Of a stretch of 64,000 nucleotides of DNA, positions 10,961-20,773 are shown in pieces. The stretch lies in NCBI GenBank assembly GCA_022496805.1, contig CM040107.1, positions 10,188,501-10,252,500 on the forward strand, in the 5' to 3' direction. The DNA comes from Pohlia nutans (Eukaryota > Streptophyta > Bryopsida > Bryales > Mniaceae). Within the stretch, counting starts at the first letter, position 1. The number at the start of each line of letters is the position of its first letter. The notes under the pieces were generated by a model. It ran no database searches, was not told the DNA's origin, and was given only the letters and a program-made list of their open reading frames with translations. Made by a program: the position numbers and the translations under genes.

Positions 10961-12050
10961 GCACTGGTGGTCACCCTCTCCAAGAATTCGGTGGCCGGGG
11001 TCGGCGATGGTGCTAAGTGCCAAGGCCATTGTAAGGACTAGGGCAAACACGATGACGAGGGTGATCACCATGGTCTAAAGGGCCACGGGTACGCTGACGT
11101 GGGTGATCACCATAGTGTAAAGGGCCACGGGCTCGGTGATGAGGGTGAACCCCATGCCAAGAAGTGGGTGGCCGGCACTAGCCATGGTGACAAGTGCTAG
11201 GACCACGACGACAGCTACAACCATCACGACCTCGAGGGTGATTACCATATGAAGACCTGAAAGACCACGATGACAAGGGAGATCACTACGACCTGGGCTA
11301 GGGCCATCAGGAGGGCCAGGGCGAGCACGATGACGAGGATATTCACCATGGTGTAGAGGGCCACAGGTACGATGACGAGGGTGAACACCATGCCAGGAAG
11401 GGGGTGGCTGACACCAGCAATGGTGACAAGTCCTAGGGCGACGACAACAACCACGGCCATCACGATGTCGAGGGTGATCACTACATGAGTGCCAGGAATA
11501 CCACAACGAGGAAGGAGATCATCACGACCAGGGCCAGGGCCATCACGAGCGCCAGGGCGAATATGAAAGCGAGGGTGATCACGAAGATGAGGGCTACGGC
11601 CACGATGACGAGGGTGAACACTAAAGCCATAGAGAGGGTGACCGAGACCGATCATGGTGCCAAGGGCCAGGGCCATGGTTCGGGCCACGGCCATCACGAC
11701 AACGACGGTAATCACCACGTCGAGGGCCAGGGCTATGAGTTTATGACAAGGGCGTGGGCAAACACGAGGTCAAGGGTGATCTCTACGACAATGGGCATGG
11801 CTACGATGACGAGGGTGAACACTTGAGTCAATGAAAGGGTGGGCGACACCAGCCATGATGCCAAAGACTAGGGCTATGATGACAATGAGGGTGATCACCA
11901 CGACCAGGGCTAAGGCCATCACGAGGACCAAGGCGAACATAAATACAAGGGTGAACACCAAAGCCATGGAGTGGGTGGCCGATACCGGTCATGGTGCCAA
12001 AAACTAGGGCCATGACAAGGAACAAGGCGAACACGACGACAAGGGTGATG
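10960..12050 (-). repeat. Right arm of inverted satellite (reverse complement of 7880-8850)
   Basis: Reads as the reverse complement of the left-arm units, with GGTGGCCGG landmarks near 10987, 11168, 11402, 11635, 11837 and 11975. For example the segment at 11281-11340, reversed, matches the segment near 8435-8500 almost base for base. Arm spacing is about 2.1 kb, filled by the 53-bp and 192-bp arrays. Hydrophobic ORFs on either strand are by-products. Confidence 0.85.
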
Positions 12051-12439
12051 ATTGCATCCCAGGCTCACATACTCAGCCAAATCCAAGACCTCGGCTTCAA
12101 TTTCTGGAGATGTATGGAGAATAGGCCAAGCATGTGCGCGAGCAAAGTAGAAGACACTGGCCTTCTTTCCCTTAGAGCATTGGCAGACATCGAGGGATCT
12201 CAAGGATAATGCATGGATAGAAAGGGTGAGTCTAGGGGCATTTTATGAGTATACTTGGCCAGTGCCTCGCTGAGAGCTGGTGTCAAACTTGGTAGAGTGG
12301 TTTCAATACACCAAGGGAGAGAAAGATAGAGTATCCCATGCCAATTTGATCCACAATGCAAGGTATACCGGTAAAAATTACAGCCTAGACCATCCAACAG
12401 GCTTTGGGTATAAAGGGGACCTCGACACCTACTGTTTCT

Positions 12440-13800
12440 AAAGCCAGTAAGGACTTGGACGAGAAGTATATGACATTGTTTCGCTTGAGCAAGGCAGACC
12501 ACATCATTGACAAGACCAGGATCAAGGGCTTTATGGAAGAGTAATAGGACAGAGTGAGGGCGTTGGTGGAGATCATGTGTGTGAAGAAGAAGTCCCTCCT
12601 TGCAAGCACTGAGCTGCTGGAGAAGATGTATCAGGCGGTGAGGAAGGGGGGCCGCAACTGGGCACCTCTTATTTTGTTTAGCCTCAGGAGGATGCTCATC
12701 CGGGTTCATACCAGCCAGACCAGAGTAATCAAGGGGGCAAAGCTGATAGATGCCTTGTTGAAGAACAGGTTTCCAGATGAGGAGGAATACGTAGATCCAA
12801 AGCCAGAGCAGGCAAGGTAAGGTGAGGAACAAGATGGCAGTGAGGGACCGTCAAATGTGAGACTAGTACGACCAACAAGAGAATTGGTCATGGGCAGGTT
12901 AAAACGGGGACAAGACCATATCAGTCCCCCAGTGAGCCGAAGGATCCAGCAGTGTCCAGCCCTGGAAGTGCCCACCATTTGGAAGCTCCAGTCTTAGTGG
13001 ATCGTCAACATGAGCGGATCCTAGTGGATCATCTGCAAGACATGGCTTGATGGAGCAATAGGAGGAGCAGGTTGCGGAGGCGCTGGAGAAGTCGGTTATG
13101 GAATTACCCTCATACCATGTAGACGCAAGGACTCCACGGGAGTTGGGAGGGGCAGGTCAAGTGGCTCCAGGGGACCATGGTAGAGTCATCAAGGGGCTAT
13201 ATCACTTGGTTTAGCAGTTACAGGTCGTACTGGGGGACGCTTCGCGGATGAAGGAGCTACAAGAGCAGGAGGACAGATTTGGACCGAGCTATGGGGAGTT
13301 GATCAGTACCAAGTTGGATCTAGAAGAGAAGATCAGAGAGTTGACTACTCAACTCTAGCACGGCCGGCAAGAGTACGCCACGCTGGAGGGGTCTTGGTCT
13401 GAGATGAAGCAGCAATTGGCAACACTGAAAGAAGAGTCGCAGTAGGAGTGGAAGGAATGGGCTCAGAAGGGGGTACATGCTGAGGAAGTTTGGACACGGC
13501 AGATGGAGTTGGAGGCCAGGATGAGCACCAAATTCAAAGATTTTGACAAGCTAGCTGTGGAGAACTAGCAGCTTGACAGCTTCGAGAGCAGGTGGAGTTA
13601 GCAGAGGCCAGTTCCACTCCAGCATCTCGGGGACTAACTCGGCACCTTTAGACCACCTCCAAAAACCAAGTTGCGGAGGAGAATTGGGCCTATGCTGAAG
13701 ACCAGGCAAAGTACTCCAAGTACCTGATACGGTTTGCTAAAGCCTATCTGTCTTTTGTCTATTGGTCGGATAATGAGCATAGGGGGAAGAGGACCAGGTG
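12440..13800 (+). pseudogene. Decayed alpha-helical plus coiled-coil transposon-type protein
   Basis: Block 1 (about 12440-12820) reads K-A-S-K-D-L-D-E-K-Y, then after two adjacent stops continues to 12820, with a helical segment centred on L-E-K-M-Y-Q-A-V-R-K-G-G-R-N-W. Block 2 (about 13190-13600) is a Glu/Lys/Gln/Leu-rich coiled coil. TAG codons interrupt it at several points (such as near 13359, 13443 and 13567) where a Gln would suit the heptads, suggesting CAG-to-TAG decay. The layout (helical domain, charged linker, coiled coil) resembles the pseudogene at 20774-24070 and ORF3 of Elements B and C. Family not identified with certainty. Confidence 0.45.
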
Positions 13801-14370
13801 ATGCCAGACGTCTGATAGTCTCTGGACGTAGTTAGAGTTTCTTGGTCGGCTTCTCAACCTACTTCATGTATTGGGTGTGATATGGAGGGGGGAGGTCCAG
13901 TGGAAGGGTGACCAATCAGGGGGCAAGTTGGTAGGTATGGCCAGGGGGTTAATCTCGGGGCTACTCTAGTGTTTTTGAGCGCACCAGCAAGATGCATTAC
14001 TGTTGAACGTGAAGCGTATGGTTCGGCCTACCTTGAGGTATGTAAGAACAAGGACAAGACAATCTTGCCTTTCCATTGAGCCGCAGGATTAAGCAATGTT
14101 CAGCCTTGGAGGTGCCCACCATTTAGAAAATGCAGTCTTGGCGGATCAACAATATGAACGGATCCCAGTGGATAATTAGCAAGAGCAAGGCCCGATGGAG
14201 CAACAGGACGGGCAGGTTGAGGAGGCGCTGGGGGAGCCGGTTTTGGAAATATCCACAGATCAAATATAGAGGCAACGACAACACGGGAGTCAAGAAGGCC
14301 AGAACAAGTGGCTCCAGAAGACCTGAGCAGAGTCACCAATTCGAATCTAAATCAGTTGATCCAGCAGTTA
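12932..14370 (+). repeat. Diverged direct duplication of ~280 bp (12932-13215 and 14079-14370)
   Basis: Both segments run GAGCCG(A/C)AGGAT, then GCCCACCATTT, GGATC(G/A)(T/A)CAA, AGCAA(T/C)AGGA, GAGGCGCTGG and AAGTGGCTCCAG in the same order and orientation. The second copy lies about 1.15 kb downstream of the first, so the coiled-coil pseudogene is partly duplicated. The stretch between (13800-14079) shows no clear coding signal. Confidence 0.6.
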
Positions 14371-14429
14371 CATATGTGCTGGCATATGTCGATGTGAGTG
14401 CTATCGAGTCTGATACAGATTCCCTTTGA

Positions 14430-14746
14430 TTGTACGGTTTGAGTATTTATTTATTTCCACATCATTTCTTGATTCTATAACAAGTTTGAATGCATTTCTG
14501 TTAGATTCAGGAACGAGCTACTGCTGTTTGAAGCTAATAAATTCCACTAATAACTCTAAACATACACACTAAATTCCACGGCTATAGGTACTTTTCATAA
14601 AACAATATTTCATAAATACTCACTAATTACAACCTAAATCCGCGGTACTAGGAGGTCCTTTAAAATCCAACAGCCCGAAATTTTTCCAAAAATTTCTGCT
14701 CACTGCTCACTGCTCACTGCTCACTGCTCACGTAATTTCATTTCCC
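14430..14746. other. Right terminal region of the composite insertion, no gene
   Basis: AT-rich sequence leading to an array of about five GCTCACT heptamers (14697-14731), then ATTTCATTTCCC at the junction with the LTR. The heptamers are the reverse complement of the GTGAGCAGTGAGC repeats at the left end, making them candidate subterminal repeats for transposase binding. Confidence 0.5.
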
Positions 14747-15154
14747 GAAAAAGCACTAGTATGCTAGTAAGTCGGCTCCTGCATACCCACAAACTACTGC
14801 AACTAACCAAGATGCAACCACAAAGAGCGATGCAAGAGCAAGAAATGATACTACTACGGCAGTAGTCTCACATACTAGTGCACACATGAAGGTCTACAAC
14901 ACAAATGAAGTACAATTAAGGCTGTGAGTAAAGAAGATGTACAAAATGTATAGCAAGAACTCTTTCTAAGAGAGGGAAAGTACATATAGGAGGTTGGTCT
15001 AACAGTGTGTCAGACTGGTCGAGTGGAATAGTCGGGTCGACCAGTCTGTACCAGCCTGTACTACTGGGTATCGCTTGCCGGGTATAGACTAGCCAACTCT
15101 TAGCCTAAGGGAATATCCAACGAATATTCGGTTAACATTGCCCTCCCTCCGAGC
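14747..15154 (-). repeat. 3' LTR of Element B, right fragment, with polypurine tract
   Basis: Continues the LTR from GAAAAAGCACTAG at 14747 to TTCGGTTAACA, ending at 15137. Immediately inside, 15140-15151 reads on the minus strand TCGGAGGGAGGGC, a polypurine tract used to prime plus-strand DNA synthesis, which matches the tract before the Element D 3' LTR (44774-44783). This orientation shows that B is transcribed leftwards. Confidence 0.85.
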
Positions 15155-15279
15155 TAAGTACACTCCTGTGGACTTTAGTCTAGCCCAGTAGGCGACAAGG
15201 GAAAATGGTCACGACGAATGACAAAATTACCCGCAGCCGAGACGTCTGCGAGTAGTCGACCTGGACTATAGTCGACTCG

Positions 15280-17750
15280 TCACTGGTTGACGTCGCTGGA
15301 GTCCTGGGTCATGACGGGTGAGCGGATATCTGAAGGGATCCCTGAAAAGTCAAACCCAAGAGAGTATCGTGAAGAGACTGCGGGTGAGACAACTGGGTGT
15401 CGACTGCTGACCGAGTGTGTGTTGTCGTCGTCTCGTCGGGTGCTGGGAGCAGCTGGTCCTGCTGTTGTTGTGGTGGAGGGGGGTGTTGTGTTGCTCTTGC
15501 ACCGTGTCTTCCGGGTCGGCAAGAAATGTCTACTGGTCTTCTTGCTGTTGGTTTTGATTCTCGTCTTCGTTGGTCGACTCGCTGTTGTCCGCGTCGTCGT
15601 CCTCACTTAACTTGACGTCGGTAGTCATTACCTCGTCATCGTCAGTCGACTGGTTCTCTCAGAGCGAATGGTTGGGTTCGAGGTGGCTCTTATCTTCGTC
15701 TTCTTCTTCGTCGACTGGTGGGATCTCCAAGTCCGGGTGGTCAAGCTGTAGTTGGTCGAGTTGCCGGCGATACATGTTGAGCTGATGGCGGTTAGTGCTG
15801 AGGGTGTGGACGAGGATCTGGATTCGGTTTCTTGTGTTGAGTTGGAGTCGGTACTTGCGCGCTTAAAGTTTGTGGAGTTGCAGCTCCCTTGTTGCAATTT
15901 GTCGAGACTTCTCTTCGTTGTCGTGTAGAAGATGGTCGAGTCGGTTGTTGGAGTCGGGTGTTGGAGACAACTATGTCTTGCTGAGCTTGCTGAAGACTGA
16001 GTCGGGTGACTGTTACCTCGGCTCGTGCCGATTCGAGTTTGTTTTGTACTACCACGAGCTCGCTCTGGTGAGTCTGTTCCTGCTGTCGACTGGCGTTGAG
16101 GTCGACTATCAACTTGGCGAGTTGGTTGTCCGTTTGAATCTTCTCCTCGGTGACGGTGGTAAGTGTGGTGCGCATGTTTGCCAGCACGGTAGTGAGGGTG
16201 TCGACCTGCTGTTTGTAGGCTGTGGAGTCTTTGGCCAGTTGACTACTCTCTAATCGGGAGCAGTCGAGCTCGGCTTGAAGGGTGGTCTTTGCCTAAACAG
16301 CTTCTAAGAAAAGGAGGTTCACTCGGGAGCCGACATCTTTTAGTTGAATCACAGATCCTTGGACGTCGTCCAGGCGCTAGCGCTAGTGCATGGATAATGT
16401 CGTGGCACGTGATGTTAGTGAGTCGGGTGCTGGTTGATTGACCCTGGGTGACGTCGAGAGTTAAGGCGTTGGTGAGACGGGCGGTGGCTGGCGAAACTCG
16501 TCGATTGGTGCCGGTTCGTAGGCCGCTTCAAGGTTGAGTGGCTCGAAAGCCGATAAGGAGGCCGGAGGTGTATCAGGGAGGGGGGTTCCGCTTGGTGTAG
16601 GTGGTGGAGTCGACTGGGCCTTGCTGTCGGATGAGGTCATGTTGACGTGTCGAGGGAGTATGTGGATTAAGGGGGTGAGTCGAGCCCGCTTGGCACGCTT
16701 TTCTAGTCGCTCCAGGTCCCGCTTGGGCACGTGTGAGGAGTGTGTTTCCTTACGAACAATGGTCGATTGACTCCCGGTAGTGGCTGTCGGTGTTGCTTGT
16801 TCGGGCGTGGTTTGTTGACTAGGGGCCGGGCAGTCGAAGTTTGGCCTTGGTCGCTTGGTCGGGGAGGTCGAACGTGTGCCTTCGATGCTCGGTCGGCTCC
16901 AAGTCCACCTTGGAAAACTATATAGTCGGGTCCTTGAGAGTTGTTTTCCGAGTTCTCTGACTCTCGACGTCGGGCGTTGGTGTTTTACAAGGCGACTGTT
17001 TGGTGGCTATACTCCTGGTTAGTGCTAGCAAAATATGAGTCAATGAGTAAGTCCAATACCTCGGCTGAAGGGCAGATCGTGGTCTTCGTGGTCTGCATCG
17101 TCTTGATGATGATGGCGATCGAGTTGAACATCCATGTCGCCCACTCCCATTGCATGGCGCGGTCGATAAGGGACTCGATTGTGCAAAGGACTTCGAGCAG
17201 TTCCTTGCTGATGTAGGTCGTCTTACGTTTGAACCCAAGGCCTTATATGAACGCCGTCTCTCGCCTTTGGTGTTTGCGTTTGTAGTGGCAGATGCTGTAG
17301 TCCTCAGCAGTCTTGCTGGCAGCGGAATACTCCTCAAACTAACCCGGTGGGTACCCCTCAGGTGCAATCCGCTGCATGGTGATGCCGAATGGGAGTTTCA
17401 GTACTTCGTGGACGACTATCGGGTCGATCATGACTGTCTGAGTGCGGACGCCGACCTCGATCGTCGGTTATGGCGGCGTTGATGAACTCCTCAATTAGCT
17501 CCATGCGTGGTGCGCGTTGGGAGTAGTCCCATTCAAGTGCGTCGGATTTGGAGACGCCGATTGACTTGATGAATTCCGCCTCGGTCGGGTGGTCATTGGC
17601 GTACTTCCGCCACTACCGAATTGTCCGCATCGACTGAAAGGCTAGGGTTTTGTAGAGCCCTTCCCTTGTGCGGATCGGAATTTTGTAAGTCAATGGTGCG
17701 GAGGACCAGAGACGTCGTGGGCGGCGGTCAGTCAACTTGCGTTTTGCCAT
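15280..17750 (-). pseudogene. ORF3 of Element B: helical domain, NLS-like stretch, coiled coil
   Basis: Lies between pol and the 3' LTR. A possible start is the ATG at 17748-17750 (M-A-K-R-K-L-T-D-R-R-P-R-R-L). The first ~200 residues include H-P-T-E-A-E-F-I-K-S-I-G, M-E-L-I-E-E-F-I-N-A-A-I and D-P-I-V-V-H-E-V-L-K-L-P. Further on come a basic R-L-E-K-R-A-K-R-A-R-L segment (near 16690) followed by a Pro/Ser/Thr-rich linker, a Gln/Glu-rich coiled coil (16240-15900) and an acidic, Ser-rich tail. Several frameshifts and stops break it. The N-terminal part aligns by eye with ORF3 of Element C. Plant Athila and Tat-lineage elements are known to have extra coding regions here; function is not established from sequence. 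Confidence 0.6.
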
Positions 17751-18007
17751 CGACTGGTTGGCTGAGAATCTGTACACAAAGAGACAAGAAAAAGGCCGAG
17801 CTGGCCCCGATGTTGGTTCGCTCGCAGTCGGCTGTAGTGGCGATAATTGCGGCCGTTTACAACTCTTCCTACTCTCGTCTATTGCTCGCACAGTTAGGCT
17901 ACGAGATCGCTTGACTACTCTGCGCTGATCTATTCTCGATTTTCTAAATCGCTTGCTAAGAATGCACAAGGCAAGGGCCGCGGCGTGGCGGTCGGCTGGA
18001 GGAGAAG

Positions 18008-20690
18008 CTAAGGAAAATGGCAAGGAAGCAAGAGGAGGAACAAGGGCGCGGCCATAGTGCTAAATACTTGCCCTATTGGCCTTACATTCAAAACTAACGG
18101 GATAGGTGAGGACGGCGGCCATAAATACAGCGGCTCTTCTAGGGTTTGACCGGTCGGGATGACCAGCCGGGTCGAACAGTCGAGTCGACCGATTGTGACA
18201 AGGGTGGTTTGGGTCGGCTGCTGTCGGCTTGGCTCGTCTTTGTTCTGTTCTAGAGTGGACCTCACCCTTGATTTGCTAGTGAGTGGGCTAGACAAATCGG
18301 TAGGGGGTTTATCGTCTAGGACACGGTAGGGTTTCAGTTTGTTGACGTTGGCTACTACCGGGTCGGAGTCAAAGTGCTCAAGGCTGACTAGAAGGACAGT
18401 GTTGTTGGAGAAGGCATACTGGACGCGATATTGAACCATTTGCTACGAAGTTTACCGGCATAAACATTTGTACCTTTCCGGTGCCACAAAACGTAGTCGC
18501 CTATGTTGTGTAGAGTCGACTGGCCTAGGGTCAAGGCCCATTGTGCTCGGTTCCACTGTTTCTCGCCATGGAAGGTAGCTGCTGCTAGTCGAGGTTCGTC
18601 TAATTTCTTGAGGTCGGCGACATGGGCTGCTCGTACTCGCCTGGGAGCGAAGTCGGTAGTCAATGTTGACCGTTGGGTCGGGATAATGTATTCGATTGGC
18701 ATCAATGGTGTCAGACCATACACCAATTGGAATGGTGTGTGACCCGTGACAACCTTGTATGCCGTCCGGTGAGCGAAGAGGACTGTGTGGAGTTGTAAGT
18801 CCCAGTCGGTCCAATTCTCGTTGACTAGCTTCTGGAGCATCCGGACTATGACCTTGTTGGTCGACTTTGCTTGGCCGTTGCGTGTATGTGTTTTTCTTGG
18901 TTTATAAACCGCAGTGAAGTTGAATTCAAGAAAAAGTAGTAGCCAGCGTGCCAGTTGACACGATACCTGGGGTTTGTTAATCAAGTACTGGAGCGCTAGG
19001 TGGTCGACATAGATGACAAACTTATTACCGAGGAGGTAATGACGGAAATTGTTCATGGCATACACCATTGCGAGGGCTTCCTTCTTGGTTGTTGTATAGT
19101 TCTTCTCTGCTTTGTTGAATAGTCGGGAAGCGTAGGCTATTGGTTGGTCAATGTTGCCGGTCGGGTTCTGTGCTAGCATCGCCCCAACTGCTATGTCGGA
19201 TGCGTCTGTGTGTATGTGGAAGTCGAGGGACCAGTCGACCCATTTCAGGATTGGTGCACTCTGGTATCGGTTCTTGATAATCTGATATACTGTCGCGCAA
19301 GCCGGCGTGGAGTGGAACGGTTCGCCTTTCCTAGTCAGCTTCGTGATGGGCTCTATGATGGCTGAATAATTTTGATGAAGCATCGGTTGAACTCGGCTAG
19401 TCCGTTGAACGTCTGAATGGCTTTGACGTCTTTCAAGGGTGGCCTGTCCACTAGGGGATGCATCTTCTATGGATCTGGAAACTTGCCTTCCCGCCCTACA
19501 ATGTAGCCTAGAATTACACCAGAAGGGACATAGAAGATACATTTTTTTGGGTTGAGGCTTAACCCATATTGTCGACATCGGTTGAAGACTAGTATGAGCT
19601 TCGGTAGGTGGGAGTTGATGTCGCTGTAGACACTGAAATCGTCTAGGAATAGCTTCATAAGGTCGCTGAGGTGCTCTTTGAAGATCTAGTTGACGATGCG
19701 CTGGTACGTAGACGGGGCGTTCTTCAATCCAAACGGCATCACGATCCTACATACGCGCCCCATTCGGTGATGAAATCTAATTTGGAGCAGTTGGTCGGGT
19801 GGATCAGTACGTGGTGGTAGCCTGAGAAACAGTCGATGAAGGAATAGGCTTTATAGCCTATGACTACGTCAAGTACCTCGTCCTTGAACGGGAGGGGGTA
19901 CGGGTCTTTCTTGGTTGCCGCATTAAGTCAACGGAAATCCACGCATATCCGGAGTTTCCCATTCTTTTTGGGAACCACCACTATTGGTGATAGCCATGTA
20001 GCGTGGTCGACTGGCGCAATGAACCTTGCCTTTAAAAGCCTGTCGAAGTCGTCCTTCGCGGCTTGGCTATAGTTTGGGTTCATGCGGTAGCGTGCCTGGT
20101 GACTAGGCGAGATGGTCGGGTCGAGCTCGATCCGATGAGTTGCTATGTATTCCGGTATGCCTGGCTGATCTTTGTAAGAAAAGGCAAAGATATCTATGAA
20201 CTCCTTGAATAGGGATTCGGCACTGGCTCTGAGACTAGGGCTCAGATTCGCGTTCAACTTCAACATCTTGGGGTCGGTAGAGGTACCCACGTTGATATGG
20301 TCGAGTGGATCCTCTTCATTGTGATTCCAATGGGAAATGTTTATGAATCTCAGCTTGTCTTATATTGGGGTCTCGTCTACCAACATTGTTCCTGGTGTAT
20401 GCTAAATACCCTGCTGTATAGTGGTACTAGCCTAAAAATTGATACTGTCCTAGTATGGTCGACTGTCGACTCCGTAGCTAGGAGGTTCCTGGCGATTATG
20501 CCCCTTGCATGGAGGGTCGGGTTGGAGGCCATCAAGATTTCCTCCTCCTCATTGGTGATGCCTTCCGTGAAGTTGTAACATACTAGCGCTTGTGGTGTAA
20601 CCGCCTCGTATCTTAACTTTTGATTGATCTTGACGGTCTTGATGGTGGGTGGTTGCAAGGTGTCAAACATCGTTTTATTCAAAAACGGAC
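18008..20690 (-). pseudogene. Pol of Element B: reverse transcriptase, RNase H, truncated integrase
   Basis: Right to left: linker after protease (20682-20377); RT from 20290 with W-L-S-P-I-V-V-V-P-K and the catalytic box L-F-L-D-D-F-S-V-Y (about 19657-19631); RNase H with H-T-D-A-S-D near 19210, K-K-E-A-L-A and V-D-H-L-A-L; then K-P-R-K-T-H-T-R joins directly to N-G-Q-A-K-S-T-N-K, the end of the integrase core, so the zinc-binding and most of the DDE domain are deleted in frame. The integrase C-terminus and K-L-K-P-Y-R-V-L follow. Stops include TGA at 19928-19930, where the Element C protein has Arg, and there are frameshifts near 19750 and 18440. Inactive. Confidence 0.85.
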
Positions 20691-20773
20691 AGTTAGGGTT
20701 TGTAGGGCAGTAAGGGGTAGCCCCAGCCGCTATAAATGGGAGAAGTAGCGTTCATGATGGCCTTTTTATTTAT

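Larger units (their letters stand above)
4443..14746. mobile_element. 10.3-kb composite insertion inside an LTR, Mutator-like (9-bp target duplication)
   Basis: The LTR of Element B stops at 4442 and resumes at 14747. The nine bases GAAAAAGCA occur on both sides (4434-4442 and 14747-14755) but only once in an uninterrupted LTR, the mark of a transposition event. Nine bp fits Mutator-like elements. Near both ends lie GTGAGC-type repeats in opposite orientation (about 4481-4496 and 14699-14731). Inside are a SWIM-domain remnant, inverted satellite arms, two further tandem arrays and a coiled-coil pseudogene. Perfect terminal inverted repeats are not visible, so class is inferred from target-site length and the SWIM remnant. 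Confidence 0.65.

Noticed and set aside
15287..15785. Val- and Ser-rich plus-strand ORFs opposite the B ORF3
   Set aside because: Antisense shadows of the acidic and Ser-rich ORF3 tail; the minus-strand frame is the one conserved in Element D.
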